Source: Quillaja saponaria
Taxonomy: Eukaryota > Streptophyta > Magnoliopsida > Fabales > Quillajaceae
Reading direction: 5' to 3'
Length of the DNA: 64,000 nucleotides
NCBI GenBank assembly: GCA_029379385.1
Contig: CM055607.1
Span: 11,098,001-11,162,000 of the forward strand
The translations under genes were made by a program, and so were the position numbers. The notes under the pieces were generated by a model, which was not told where the DNA came from, did not search any database, and saw only the letters and a list, made by a program, of their open reading frames with translations. Each line of letters starts with the position of its first letter. The stretch's first letter is position 1. Positions 24,541 through 36,612 of this stretch are shown piece after piece.

Positions 24541-24896
24541 AGCATACACATTTCTTCTCCTTCTTCGTTCTTTTCCTTTACTATTTTGTAACTCGAGCTT
24601 CTGATACTACAACTCGATTTTCTAGCCACCAATACAACTACTCATTGATGATAGTATATTATGCCGCCGAAGGAGTATATGTCCGACTTCATGGATCTTA
24701 TGTGCTATCTATCTACTTGTCTAGCTTTTCTACCCCGTATGCTTCATTTGTCAAAATTATATCCCTTGCTTAGACTTTCTTTTCTTTATTTCTCTTATAT
24801 TTGCTTCAAAATACCCAAAATTTTACAATTATGATATGAGGTTATGGTTTGGGTGTGACGTTATAAGGTAAATAGGTAGTTGTAGAAGGCTAGGAT

Positions 24897-24980
24897 TTTC
24901 TTGGTTGGGGAAGATACACATTTTCATGAAATTCGATATTTCTTGGTTGGGGAAGATACACATTTTCATGAAATTTGATA
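24897..24980. repeat. 42-bp tandem duplication
   Basis: Two copies of a 42-bp unit starting TTTCTTGGTTGGGGAAG and differing at one or two bases (TTCGATA versus TTTGATA). They keep one reading frame open, but no gene is recognised around them. Confidence 0.9.
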
Positions 24981-25210
24981 TTAACTTTGATCTAGTTATA
25001 GAGGGAGATTATGAATTGGTAGTGAGGTTCAATTGGGTTTGCTCAAGCTATACAAGGGTATATTTTTTTGTAGTCCTATTTCTTATGATACTTGTTTTTA
25101 GGTTATAATTGGTCAACAACTGCTAATTTGAGCTATTAGAAATATCTGAAAACGTGATTGTATAATCGGCCATCCACCGAAAAATCACAAGCATGCACAA
25201 CTTGAGTATC

Positions 25211-25558
25211 TATTAGATATGTGGTGAGTATAACACATAAATTAAAGAGGATAAATAAATTGGAATACTCAAAAATAATTTCTACTTTCTTGATATCAAA
25301 TTGAAAACATATAATGGGTATTTATAAGACTCATAATAGTAACTCTAAAGTCAAATAACTAAATGTGCACTAATATGACTTTACACATTTAAAATTAAAA
25401 AAAAAAAAAAAAAAAAACTTCCACTTGCACACAATAATTTATAGTCACCCATTACAAGAAATTAACTACCTTTTAAAACCCATTACATCAAAATAACTCA
25501 CATTTCTACCTTCTACTAACAACTTATCATAGGAAAATAAAGTTTATTATTTTCAACA
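25211..25558 (-). repeat. 3' LTR of the copia element
   Basis: A 348-bp direct repeat of 29709-30072, including a poly-A run of about 21 at 25399. On the minus strand a purine-rich AAGGTGAAA directly precedes it, as a polypurine tract should. Confidence 0.88.
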
Positions 25559-25571
25559 TTTCACCTTAAAC

Positions 25572-28500
25572 TTAATTTTCCTTTTTAACTCCAAGCAATT
25601 CTCTCAATCCTTGAAAGACTTCAAATTTAAATGATTTTGTGAAAATATCAGTAACTTGATCAAGAGACTTCACAAATTTGACTTCCACCTCTTTCTTGGC
25701 AATATACTCATGGATGAAATGATGCCTTGTGTCTATATGCTTGCTTCTACCATGGAAAACAGGATTCTTTGCCAAAGCTAAAGCTAGTGCAGACTTATTG
25801 TTAACAAAAATTTGGGTTGGTTATTTTTGTGGCTTTTGTAGCTCATTCAACAATATCCTTAACTAAATGGCATGACAAATACAAGAGATAGCAGCAACAT
25901 ATTCAGCGTTACAAGTTGAAAGAGTAATAATTGGCTGCTTCTTTGAAACCCAAGAAATTACATTATTTTCCATGAAAAATATAAAACCTGTGATGCTTTT
26001 CATATCGTCCAAATCTCCAGTAAAATCACTATCATAATATCCCACAAGAACAATAATATGTGAAAAAGAATAAAATAGGCCATAGTCAAGTATACCTCTT
26101 AGGTATTGAAAGGTATTGAAGAATTCTTTTAACCATTTTCATGTGAGTAGAAGTAGGAGATTCAATGTAATGACTCACTACTACAACAACATGAAGAATA
26201 TCCGGACTTGTGCAAGTCAAGTATCTCAAGCTTCCAACAAAACTTCTAAATAATGCGGGATCTACTTTCTCTCTAACATCATGCTTCTACAACTTCACTC
26301 CACATTCCATAAGTGTATTAATAGAGTTGCTATCAAGAATTTGAAATTTATTAAGAACATCATTTGCATAGCCTTCTTGTGAAATAAAAATTACACCATC
26401 ATTTTGCTTCACTTCAAGATCCAAGTAGTAAAACATTAGCCCCATGTCAGTCATCTCAAATTCATAAGTCATTGCCTTCTTGAAATCTTCGAACATGATT
26501 GGATTATTTCCTGTAAAAATTAGATCATCGACATAAAGGCAAACAAATAAAACATTACTATTTTCATGTCATTTCACATAAATTGCATATTCATGTGGAC
26601 ATCTGACAAACTCGTTTTCTTGGAAATACTTGTTAATTCGATTATTCCAAGCCCTTAGTGTTTGTTTTAGGCCATACAAATCCTTTTTTAACTTTAAAAC
26701 TTTGTCTTCTTGCCCTTCAATTACATAACCCTCAGATTGTTCAACATAAACCTCTTTTTCAAGAAAACCATGGAGGAAAGCAAATTTTACATCCAATTGA
26801 TAAATCTTCCAATGCTTATGGGCTGCGAAAGAGATTAACAATAGAATTGTTTCTATACAAGCAACATGAGCAAATACATCTTCATAATCGATCCCCTACT
26901 TTTGTGCATAGCCTTTTGCAACTAGCCTTGCTTTGTACTTCTCAACTTCTCCTTTTGCATTTTTCTTTGCCTCGTACACCCACTTCACTCCAATAGCTTT
27001 ATTATCTTTTGGAAGATTTGCCAACTCCCAAGTATCATTTTTTTCACTAGCTTTGATCTCCTTATCCATTGCTTGTCTCCACTTCTTATCATTTTCAACT
27101 TCTTCAAAAAATAATGGTTCATTATCTGTAACAAGACAAAATAAATTAACATCTTCTATCACTTCTGTATTTTCATAAAGATCAAGAAGACTTCTTGTTT
27201 TTGGTATCCCTTCACTTGAACTTTTTTCTGATAAAGGAGTTGGTGATGAAGGTGGGGTAATGGCTTCCAATGGTGCTTTTATTTCTTGTTCTTCTTCAAA
27301 GTAAGGAAAAAAATTGTAACTTTCTTCCTCTTAAACATCCCAATCATGTGTTTCATCTTCATTAAACTCAACATCTCTATTAACTATGATTTTTCCATTT
27401 CTTGGATTATAAAGCTTATACTCTTTGGAATTTGAATCATAGCCAATAAATACATACTTTACACTTCGATCATCAAGTTTAGATCTCTCTTGATCTGGTA
27501 CATGGGCATAGGCAATACTTCCAAAAATTCGCTAGTGAGAAACATTTGGCTTATTTCCACTCCAAGCTTCTTAAGGTGTTTGATTCTCCATACCTTAGTT
27601 GGACATCTATTAGACAAATAAACTGCACAAGAAGCAGGTTCTGCCCAAATTCTTTATGCATATCTTAGATTTCAACTAACATTGAGCCATATTAAGAATT
27701 ATTCTATTCTTCCTTTCTGCTACGCCATTTTGTTGTAGTGTTCATTTGACCTTAAAGATTTAATTACATAACCACTCTCTTTAGGCATATCTTAGATTTC
27801 AACTAAAATCGAGCTATATTAAAATCCTTTGTGTTTCACAAAAAAAATATTGAATTCATTTGAAGTGAATTCGCCTCCTCTATTTGACCTTAAAGATTTA
27901 ATTACATGACCACTTTGTTTTTCAACAAGAGCTTTAAACTTTTCGAACACCTCAAAAGCCTTTAATTTTTTCTTGAAAAAATAAACCCATGTTTTGAGAG
28001 TATAATCACCAATGAAAAGCAAAAAATAATGATTTTTACTAATGAGCATGGCTTGATTAGTCCACATACGTCAATATGAATAGGTTGAAGTGGCTCAGAT
28101 GCTCTTGTGGCTTATTTAAGAAAACTTTTCCTTGCATGTTTTTCAAGGAGTCATGATTCACACAGTTGATTTGGGTGGTCAATGAATGGCAACCCAGACA
28201 CTATCTTTTATCTCCCAAATTCTTTAATCCTACAAAATTCAAGTGACCCAACCGCATATGCCAATGCCATGTTGAATTTTTTGCACACATCTTCGAACAT
28301 TTGGCATCATTAGTTTGGAGATTCAAAATGAACATTCTATTTCTTGCCATGGATTCCTTAGTAATAAGATTAGCATCTTGGTTTTTAAGCCAAAGGCTTT
28401 TATCTTTCATATGGATTTCATAACCCTTATCCAAAAGTTATCCCAAACTTAAAATGTTACTTTTTAATTTTGAAACATAATAAACTTCATAAATAAGCTT

Positions 28501-29663
28501 ATGACCACCATCTTTCAAAGAAATTAAAATGGTACATCGCCCTTTGATTGGAATTTTGGAAGAGTCTCTAAAAGTCACAAATCCACTCACTTTTTCATCA
28601 ATCTTTAAAAATTTGCTTTTGTCCCCACATAAATGATTGCTTGCACCATTCTCAAGGTACCATGAACTCTTGATCACCTCCTTTTCATCTCCTTTAAATG
28701 CTAATAACAAAGTTGGCTCTTCCACTTCTTCTTTGTATTAAATTAGATTTGTATTTTCTTCAATAACATTAATATTGTGACATTCCGAAGAAAAATGACC
28801 AAATTTATGACAATTATAGTAATCTATTACTCCTGTCATACCTCTTCCCATTTAGTCTTGCATAATTTCCTTTTCCTCTCCCATGACCTCTTGATGATTT
28901 TTGGCCTCTTTCTTTGTTAATTTTCTCAAAATGATGTCCTCATTTTCCTCTTCCTCGTCCACGACTATGACCACGACCATGACCTCTTTGGTTTCTTTCT
29001 TGTAAACCATCTTTTTCTTTGAAAGAAACCTTAGCTTGGAGAACTTGTTCAAATGACTTCTCCTCTTTCTTCTTAAATCTTTCTTCACGGGCTTGCAATG
29101 ATCCCATGAGTTGTTCAATAGATATGGTCTCTAAGTCTTTCTATTCTTCGATTGCAACAATATAATCAAATTTTAGTTGCAAAGAGAAGGATTTTCTCCA
29201 CCACACAAACATCTTCTACTTTTTCTCCATACCTTTTCAATTGGTTGACCACAACTAGCATTCTTGAAAAATAATCCAAAATTGACTCAAATTCTTTCAT
29301 GTGCAAAGCTTCAAAATCTTCTCTCAATATTTGGACACTTTTTCAACTCTTTAGAGAAAGCTTTGTAAAATCTCCCAAGCTTCCTTGGTAGTAGTTGCTA
29401 ATGCCACCTTCTCAAACATAGACTCATCCAACCCTTGATAAATGAGTGAGAACTTGTTGATCCTTTTTCCTAACCTTCTGTAAGGTATCTTTTTTAGCCG
29501 CAATTAAAGCAGTTTTATCTTGTGGTTGGTCATATCCTTTCTCTACGATCTCCCTTGCATCTTGTCCACCAAGCAAAGCTTTCATATGAAGACACCAATT
29601 GTCATAGTTGTCTTTAGTAAGATAATGAAATTGAAATAAGAATATTCCTGATCTAGTAGACAT
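25572..29663 (-). pseudogene. Copia gag-pol polyprotein, broken
   Basis: Reads gag, protease, integrase, RT, RNase H on the minus strand in several frames. The protease box reads WYLENGASNH, so the catalytic Asp expected in (L)D(S/N)GAS is Glu. The integrase retains GGEFTS, and RT reads VYEAKKNAKGEVEKYKARLV, LDVKFAFLHG and, near 26535, LYVDDLIF with intact catalytic aspartates. RNase H keeps GYYDSDFTGD. Before 28852 the gag is rich in RGRGRG repeats. At least ten in-frame stops or shifts separate these blocks. Confidence 0.92.
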
Positions 29664-29708
29664 CTCTCAAACTCACCAAATTAGAGCACCTAGGCTCTGA
29701 TACCAATT

Positions 29709-30072
29709 TGTTAGATATGTGATGAGCACAACACACAAATTTAAGAGAATGAACAAATTGAAATACTCAAAAACAATTTCTACTTTCTTGATATCAAATT
29801 GGAAATATATAATGGGTATTTATAAGACTCATAATAGTAACTCTAAACTCACAACTAAATATGCACTTATATGACTTAAACACTTATTATTCTATACAAT
29901 TTTATTACACATTAACAACAAAAAAAAAACTTCCACTAGCACATAATAATTTATAGCCACCCATTATAAGAAATTAATTACCTCTTAACACCCATTACAT
30001 CAAAATAACTCACACCTTTCTAACTTTCACTAACAAATTATCATAAGAAAATAAAGTTTATTATTTTTAACA
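29709..30072 (-). repeat. 5' LTR of the copia element
   Basis: A 364-bp partner of 25211-25558. Its inner edge adjoins the Met-tRNA primer-binding site (minus strand, 29708 downwards). The two LTRs differ by scattered substitutions and poly-A length, so the insertion is not recent. Confidence 0.88.
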
Positions 30073-31182
30073 ATCCCTTTCCAGATTAATGTTAGATAAC
30101 TCATATTTGCGTGTCCAGTTAGATCTACTACTTCATTTAGTTGAACCTTCTTTAGAATCAATCAAATTCATTTACTTGATTTCCTTTTCAACTCTTATAT
30201 AACTGTGGTTACTGTACTTTTGAATTTTAAGGTTAATTAACTGCTTGTACATATCACTATAATTAAATCTATGCTAAAGCATATTGAAGTAATGATTAAA
30301 GATTTTGAGCCAAGTTAATTTAAATTCATTGCTTATATCATAGTTATAAAAAGTAATTATAATTTAACTACTTTATTAGCCGGCTCCATAATCATCCTTC
30401 CTCCTTTGTTACTATAGTCTTGTAAATTGTCATCCACCTGGTTTGATGTTAGTTACAAATTCTTCAATTCCTGTTCATGGCTGAAATCATTGCATCGATA
30501 GGTGAGACTCACAGTAGGTTAGGAGATTAATATTTGTGCCATCTCCTCATAAAAATAAAAATAAACTATAATATGTAAAACAGTCAAACAAAATATATGG
30601 ATTCATATGAAAACAAGCAAACTAGCATCTTATTCTAAATTTCCATGATGTTTGGCCAAATGTGTGCTCCACTTTCAAGAGAGAAGTGTTGCATGCATGG
30701 AAGGGTTCTTCCTTGCCGTGAATTTGGCAATGTCATTTTCTTTTTTCTTAGAGATATATAAGGTTAGGAGAATGGATCAATTTTGATACATTGTCAAATA
30801 GGACTTTGGTTTAAATAGGATTTTTCAAAGTATTCTTCTTGTCCCAAGACTACATAAAAGCCACAAATTATAATAAGTCAAATACGTTGGGCAGATTTTT
30901 TCAGAGCTGACAATCACTACGAGAGAGAGAGAGAGTAAGGCTTTGATTAAAAATTCAATTCTGAATATTTTAGACCAGCTTTTGTCTTTGGTTTGAGGTC
31001 GCTGTGATATATGATGGACTTTGGAAAATCTTGACATTTGACGTACTTAACTCATTCTTCAAGTTAGCATGCATCATTGGTTGACTCATTTTCTATGTAT
31101 GCCATAGGCATGGTCAATTCAAACTTCTGAGTGTAATGGGTTATAGAAAGACATTAGATTCCTTCCCACAGCTTAATGGGTT
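30073..31182. other. Intergenic DNA, nothing recognised
   Basis: AT-rich sequence between the copia element and the MULE. A short GA dinucleotide run lies at 30922-30937. The 70-codon minus-strand frame at 30825-31037 has no family resemblance. No gene is supported. Confidence 0.5.
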
Positions 31183-31191
31183 GGTGAGTTA

Positions 31192-31420
31192 AGGATTTTT
31201 GGACAAAAGGGTCCAAGTTTCAAAATTTTTGGACCATATGGTAAGATTTTTACTTTAATAGCCAAAATAGGATAATTGTTGACACCAGATTTTCAAAATC
31301 CGTTTTCTGGATCTAATTTAGCACTCCATGTCATCCCACGGGTCCATTAGCACACGCTCACAGGCCCTATTGGGCAAGGCCAACAAGCGCTAAAACTGGA
31401 TATTAAAAATTCGGTTTCAG
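31192..31420 (+). repeat. MULE left terminal inverted repeat
   Basis: 229 bp, inverted partner of 41291-41530. The pair has diverged by substitutions and by a few indels of up to about 15 bp, near the ACTTTAATAGCC and CCCTATTGGG segments. Confidence 0.92.
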
Positions 31421-32036
31421 CCTTGTCCTCTTCCTTGCTCCTTCACGCGTCTTCATATGTGTTGCAAGGCTGCATGCATATAGCCTCGCACCTCTACCCC
31501 TACTCCCCTGCCCCTTGCAACCCCCCTCCCCTCTTTTTTTTTTCCTCTTCACCCGTGACTCAATCCTCCCCCTCTTTTTTCCTTTTCCTCTTCACCTTCG
31601 AAGTCTTTATATTCTCCTCCTTTCCCTCTTCCCCTCCCTCACGCAAAGCTTCTTCAATTTTTTTGTTTCTCTGCCTCTTCAATCTTTTTTCGTTAAAAAA
31701 TTTCTATCTTCGCAAACACTCGTCAATTATTTGGTAAATTTTTAAATTTTAAGTTTGATAAAACTAAAATTATTGTTAGTTATTAAGTTGAAATTAATTT
31801 TTTAATTGTTAAAATTCTATTTTATGATATATTATGATATGAATTTTTAGTAATTCTATTATTTTTAATATTTTTTTGTTTTAATGTAAAATCATTAATG
31901 CATTATAATTTATATTATATATTATAATTAGTAATGTTTAATCATTAATTATTCGTTCGATTACGTATACCATTTAAAATTAAAACGAAATTGATTTTAA
32001 AATTAAAATTACTTATACCATTTAATAATAGATTTG

Positions 32037-32069
<33 letters not shown>

Positions 32070-32340
32070 CTCAGTGAGTTTATTCATGTATTTTTTAGGG
32101 TTGTTACTTATATCTCTTTTCCGGTGTGAAGACCTCTTGTTGTTTATCTGGTAAGTCATAAATAATTCACATCTTGTTTTTTAGGATTTATTTGTATTTT
32201 TTGTATTTTTAATTATAATTGTTGAAATAATAATTGTTATTATATATTATAATTAGTAATTTTGAAGTTGTAATTTTTATGTTAATTGCGGTAATTAGTA
32301 TATTTATGATATATTAGTAATTTTTTAGGTTTAAATAAGT
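31421..32340. other. MULE non-coding left arm: pyrimidine-rich leader then AT-rich DNA
   Basis: From 31421 to 31690 the plus strand is dominated by CTCTTCCCCTCC-type runs. The open frames here (31423-31737, 31515-31745) are low-complexity Ser/Pro/Phe products of that bias, not genes. A (TA)n run lies at about 32037-32062. This could be the promoter and leader side of the transposase gene, but that is inference. Confidence 0.6.
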
Positions 32341-32344
32341 TAAT

Positions 32345-33620
32345 AATTTAATCATATATATTATTGTTTAAAGTAGATTAATTGGTAAAATTAAAATTCA
32401 TAGTTACTTTAAAGTTGAAATAATAATATTTCAGAATAATTAATTTAAATTATATATTATAATTAATTTTGTAACGTTTAAATTAATTAGTAATTTGGGT
32501 AGTTTTAAATTAATTAGCATTTTTAAGTAATTTTATAATATTTATGATAATATGGTGACTTATGATAATTAGTGATTTCATTAACATGATAGATTTGATT
32601 ATATATAGTAATTTTAAACTTAGTGATTAATTTACAGATAGTATTTGTATTAGGAAATTTATAGTAATATATTTATTAGGAAATTAAAATTTCATAATAA
32701 TTATGATAAGTAATATATTTATGATAAATAATGATTTTATTATTTAAATATAATTATTTTATATTAAATATTATAAATAGTATTTTTTGTATGTGTAAGT
32801 TTTAATGTAATTAATTTATAGATAATATTTTTATGTTTCAATGTTTAATCATATATATTATTGTTTAAAATAGAGTAATTGGTATAATTAAAATTTACAC
32901 TTAATTTAAAGTTGAAATAATAATATTTTAGCATAATTAATTTAAATTATATATTATAATTAATTTTGTGATGTTTAAATTAATTAGTAATTTGGGTAGT
33001 TTTAAATTAATTAGCATTTTTTAAGGAAAAAAATATAATTTTTACAATAATTTAGTGACTTATGATAATTAGTGATTTCATTGACATGATAGATTTGATT
33101 ATATATAGTAATTTTAAACTTAGTGATTAATTTATAGATAGTATTTGTATTAGGAAATTTATAATAATATATTTATTAGGAAAATAAAATTTCATAATAA
33201 TTATGGTAAGTAATATGTTTATGATAAATAATTATTTTATTATTTAAATATAATTATTTTATATTAAATATTATAAATAGTATTTTTTGTATGTGTATGT
33301 TTTAATGTAATTAATTTTTAGATAGTATTTTTATGTTTTGATGTTTAATCATATATATTATTGTTTAAAGTAGAGTAATTTGTATAACTAAAATTCATAG
33401 TTAATTTAAAGTTGAAATAATAATATTTTAGTATAATTAATTTAAATTATATTTTATAATTAATTTTGTGATGTTTAAATTAATTAGTAATTTGGGTAGT
33501 TTTAAATTAATTAGCATTTTTAAGTAATTTTATAATATTTATGATAATATGGTGACTTATGGTAAATAGTGATTTCATTGACATGGTAGATTTGATTATA
33601 TATAGTAATTTTAAACTTTA
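32345..33620. repeat. ~498-bp tandem repeat, about 2.5 copies, in the MULE left arm
   Basis: The marker string TTTAATCATATATATTATTG recurs at about 32346, 32843 and 33343, a spacing of about 498 bp. Between the markers the same order repeats: GTTGAAATAATAATATTT, AATTTGGGTAGTTTTAAATT, ATTAGTGATTTCATT, ATATATAGTAATTTTAAACTT, AGTATTTTTTGTATG. The third copy is partial. The sequence is over 80% AT and has no gene. Confidence 0.9.
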
Positions 33621-33822
33621 TATATTATAATTAATTTACACTTAATTGGTGACTTGTAATATTTACGATTAGTCTTGTTAAAATTAGAACTATTATGATA
33701 AATAGTAATTTTAAATATAGTGACTGAAAACTATAGTTAATTTATGTAAATTAATGAATTCATTAACAATTTAAGGACCAAAGCTTATTATTTTTGAGCA
33801 TTTTGAAGGTGCAAGTTTGATA

Positions 33823-36415
33823 ATGGAAGAATTTGGAATTATGTGTTACATTAGTGGTGAAATGCGTACTGGTTCGAAAGGACTTGAATACGATTCTGGT
33901 GTCCCGTTAAGTGCATTTGTATACCCAAGCGTATCAAGTATGCAGAGTTTCATGCTCGTCTATGCAAATCCTTAAAAGTTGATAAAAGAAAAAAGTACCT
34001 GACTATCATTTGTCTGTATCCAATTACCATTAATAATTCAACTCACTATAGTCCAGTTACAATAGCTAATAATAAGAACTTGTATAGCATGCCAGTGTGC
34101 AAGGCCCCAAATTCACCTTAGAGATTTATTTACATAAGCACACATTCAGGACCAGTCACTGTCTCTTGTTCTGAGTCATGACACACTTGACTTGGTTCCT
34201 AAAAACATATTCATGGAAACCCAGACTTTGATGCGGTAATACGATCAGCTAAGTTCTCATGTTGCAAGAGAAGCATCGTCATCTCTTAGACCACAATCAG
34301 CGATTAATTACTCTGAAGCGCCTGGTATAAATGATGTTGTTGGCGATGAAGAGGATATTCCTGATTTGAACATTGATCCTCATTTTAACATTAAAGTGGA
34401 TGACGATGATATTATCGAGGTTCTTGAAGAAGATTTATATGGTAAATATGTCCTGAATCCCTTCTACACAGACGTGAACATTTATAAAGCACGTGCAGTA
34501 AACCCTGTTATTGTTCCAAACGCCCAATGGGAGTTGCATAATGAATTTTACAATGGCATGCTGTTCAACATGAAGGGCGAGTTAAAAAACACTATTAAAT
34601 ACTGGTACATTATGAACCACGTGGCTTTCATAGTCGCTGAGTCCAAGAAGAACACATGAGATATCAGGTGCAAGATCCACGAACAGGGCTGCAAGTGGAG
34701 GTTGCGAGAACATTTTAGTAAAAGATTTGAAAAGTTTCAGATTACGAAGTTGGATGTGGCTCACAATTGTGTTTATAGCAGAATGACTCAGGATCATTAT
34801 AATCTAGACAAGGGGATCATTGTAAAGTATATCAAAAATACTATCAATGAAGACCCTACTATGCCGGGAGTTGTGTTGCTTACAATGATAAAAGATCACT
34901 TCCATTATACTCCAAGTCTGAGCAAAATATTCAAAGAGAAGAAGAAAGCAATTAATCTTGTGTTTGGTAATTGGCTGGAATCTTACAATGACTTTCCTAG
35001 ATATTTAAATGCACTTCATGTCACCAATCCTAGCACACGCTTCGAATACAAAGTGAACCCAACTAATAATCCTAGACAGGTTATATTCTAGCAGGTATTA
35101 TGAGCTTTTGGGCCATCTATCAAGGCTTTCCATCATTGTAGACTAGTTCTTCAGATTGATGGCACGTTCGTCTGTGGAAGTACAAGGAAAAATTGCTGGT
35201 TGCAACTGCTATTAATGGTGACAACAATTTAGTTTCGTTTGCATTTTCAGTTGTTGAGGAGAAGAACACAGATAGCTGGGGATGGTTTTTAAGTTTGCTT
35301 CGTATGCATGTAACGCAATGGGTAGATGTCTGCTTAATATATGATCGTCATACCAGGATAATTGTTGTTACTTCAAATCCTCGGAATGGCTGGAATGAGC
35401 CCTATGGGTATCACTTTTTTTGTGTTAGGCACATAGCAAGCAATTTTCATAAGACTAACAAGAATATGAAAGCAAAAAATCTCCTCATCCACACTGCTAG
35501 TCAAACTCAAAAATGCAAGTTTGATAAATATTTCGATAAGTTTGTTTGTATGAACTATGAGTATATGGCATGGATTGGTAGAATTTCGTTTAAAACAGTG
35601 GGCATTGGCACATAACGGAGGTCACCGCTTTAACTTCATGACCACGAACTTGGGGGAGTGCATGAACATGCTTGAAGGGAGTGCGGCAAGTCCCAATCAC
35701 TGTACTGGTGCAGTTGACATTTTACCAGTGTGTTAAATATTTTGTGAAACATCGGGCAAAGATTAATACTCAGCTAAATGCTAGCAATCAATACATAACA
35801 GACACGATAGAAAAAATCCAAAATTGGGCAGAGAGAGCAGGTGGACACGAGTTGAGATAGTTTCATACCAGTTTGGAGGTAATTGAAATAAAGATGCAAT
35901 TTTGTAGGCGGTAAGCCCAAAAAGGTGTCAACCAGCACACTATATGTTTAAATGAAAGAATGTGCACATGCAACAAACCCCAACAATACATGATCCCGTG
36001 CTCGCATGTTATAGCAGCTAGTGCAAGCATGCATCTGAACTATAATGACTTTATTGGGGGAGTGGAATAAACTGAGAAATCAGGAGCTTGTATACACTCC
36101 ACAATTCAACCCAGTGATGCACGATGACTATTGGCCGGAATTCCAGTTCCCTCACGTACTTCCTGACATGTCCAAATTGCGAAAGAAAGTAGGCCAAAAA
36201 AAAAATGCATTCCTAATGAGATGGATATTACAGAGTCCACGAGGCAACATAGGTGTGGTTTATGTAGGCAGGAGGGACACAATCGTAAAAATTGTCCTAA
36301 CAATACACAATGTTCATAACTTCCCTAATCGCATTCTTTACTTTAATGTAAATGGAAGAGTTTTTCCAATTTATGTATTTCTTTCTAGTTTTTTATTATG
36401 CAGGGATTAGGCATT
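33823..36415 (+). pseudogene. MURA-like (MULE) transposase, decayed
   Basis: The ATG at 33823 opens the N-terminal domain typical of plant MULE transposases (MEEFGIMCYISGEM). After a broken stretch, 34366-35091 holds the DNA-binding-side domain (IHEQGCKWRLREHFS). The DDE core follows: IDGTFVCG (first Asp, about 35157), then after a +1 shift LLVATAINGDNNL and CLIYDRH (second Asp), ENTDSWGWFL and WNEPYGYHFFCVRHIASNF, and TTNLGECMN (Glu, about 35650). A SWIM zinc finger (CTCNKP..PCSH, 35963-36007) and a CCHC knuckle (CGLCRQEGHNRKNC, 36254-36295) close the protein. In-frame stops (34657, 35089, 35101) and frameshifts (about 35190, 35610) disable it. Confidence 0.92.
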
Positions 36416-36454
36416 ATGTCCCCCATATGTCATGTAAAATTATTTTGAAATTAA

Positions 36455-36520
36455 TAAACAGGTAGGGGTAAGCCAAACCCCTCATCACTTGAAGGTATAA
36501 ATTTTCAAATATTCAAAATT
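36455..36520 (+). terminator. 3' hairpin module after the transposase gene
   Basis: TTAATAAACAGGTAGGGG leads into a hairpin with stem AGGGGT/ACCCCT (36464-36469 with 36477-36482) and a 7-nt loop, then CACTTGAAGGTATAA. Nearly the same module follows the PMD gene at 38818-38875. It may be a shared 3' processing or terminal signal of the MULE; the function is inferred only from position. Confidence 0.5.
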
Positions 36521-36612
36521 ATCTAAGTCTTTCCCCATTGCATTAAATCGTAACATTATTGTCGTGTATACATACTAACATTGTAGTTAATTTGTTTTTT
36601 GTTATGCAGATT

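Larger units (their letters stand above)
25211..30072 (-). mobile_element. Degenerate Ty1/copia retrotransposon with both LTRs
   Basis: LTRs are 25211-25558 and 29709-30072, both running from T(A/G)TTAGATATGTG to TTCAACA or TTTAACA. On the minus strand TTGGTATCAGAGCC, a Met-tRNA primer site, directly follows the right (5') LTR. The gag-pol order on the minus strand is gag (29663 down, FQFHYLTKDNYDNWC), protease (28725), GAG-pre-integrase (WHMRLGHLNF), integrase core (28067), reverse transcriptase (27270-26290) and RNase H (26045-25572). The 5-bp flanks (GTATC and ATCCC) do not match. Many stops and frameshifts make it inactive. Confidence 0.93.

Noticed and set aside
26658..27178. Plus-strand open frames within the copia element
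   Set aside because: Antisense to the reverse transcriptase; no independent motifs.
31423..31745. Two overlapping open frames of 76-104 codons at the MULE left end
   Set aside because: They arise from CT-rich low complexity (runs of Phe, Ser, Pro), lie partly beside the TIR and match no family.
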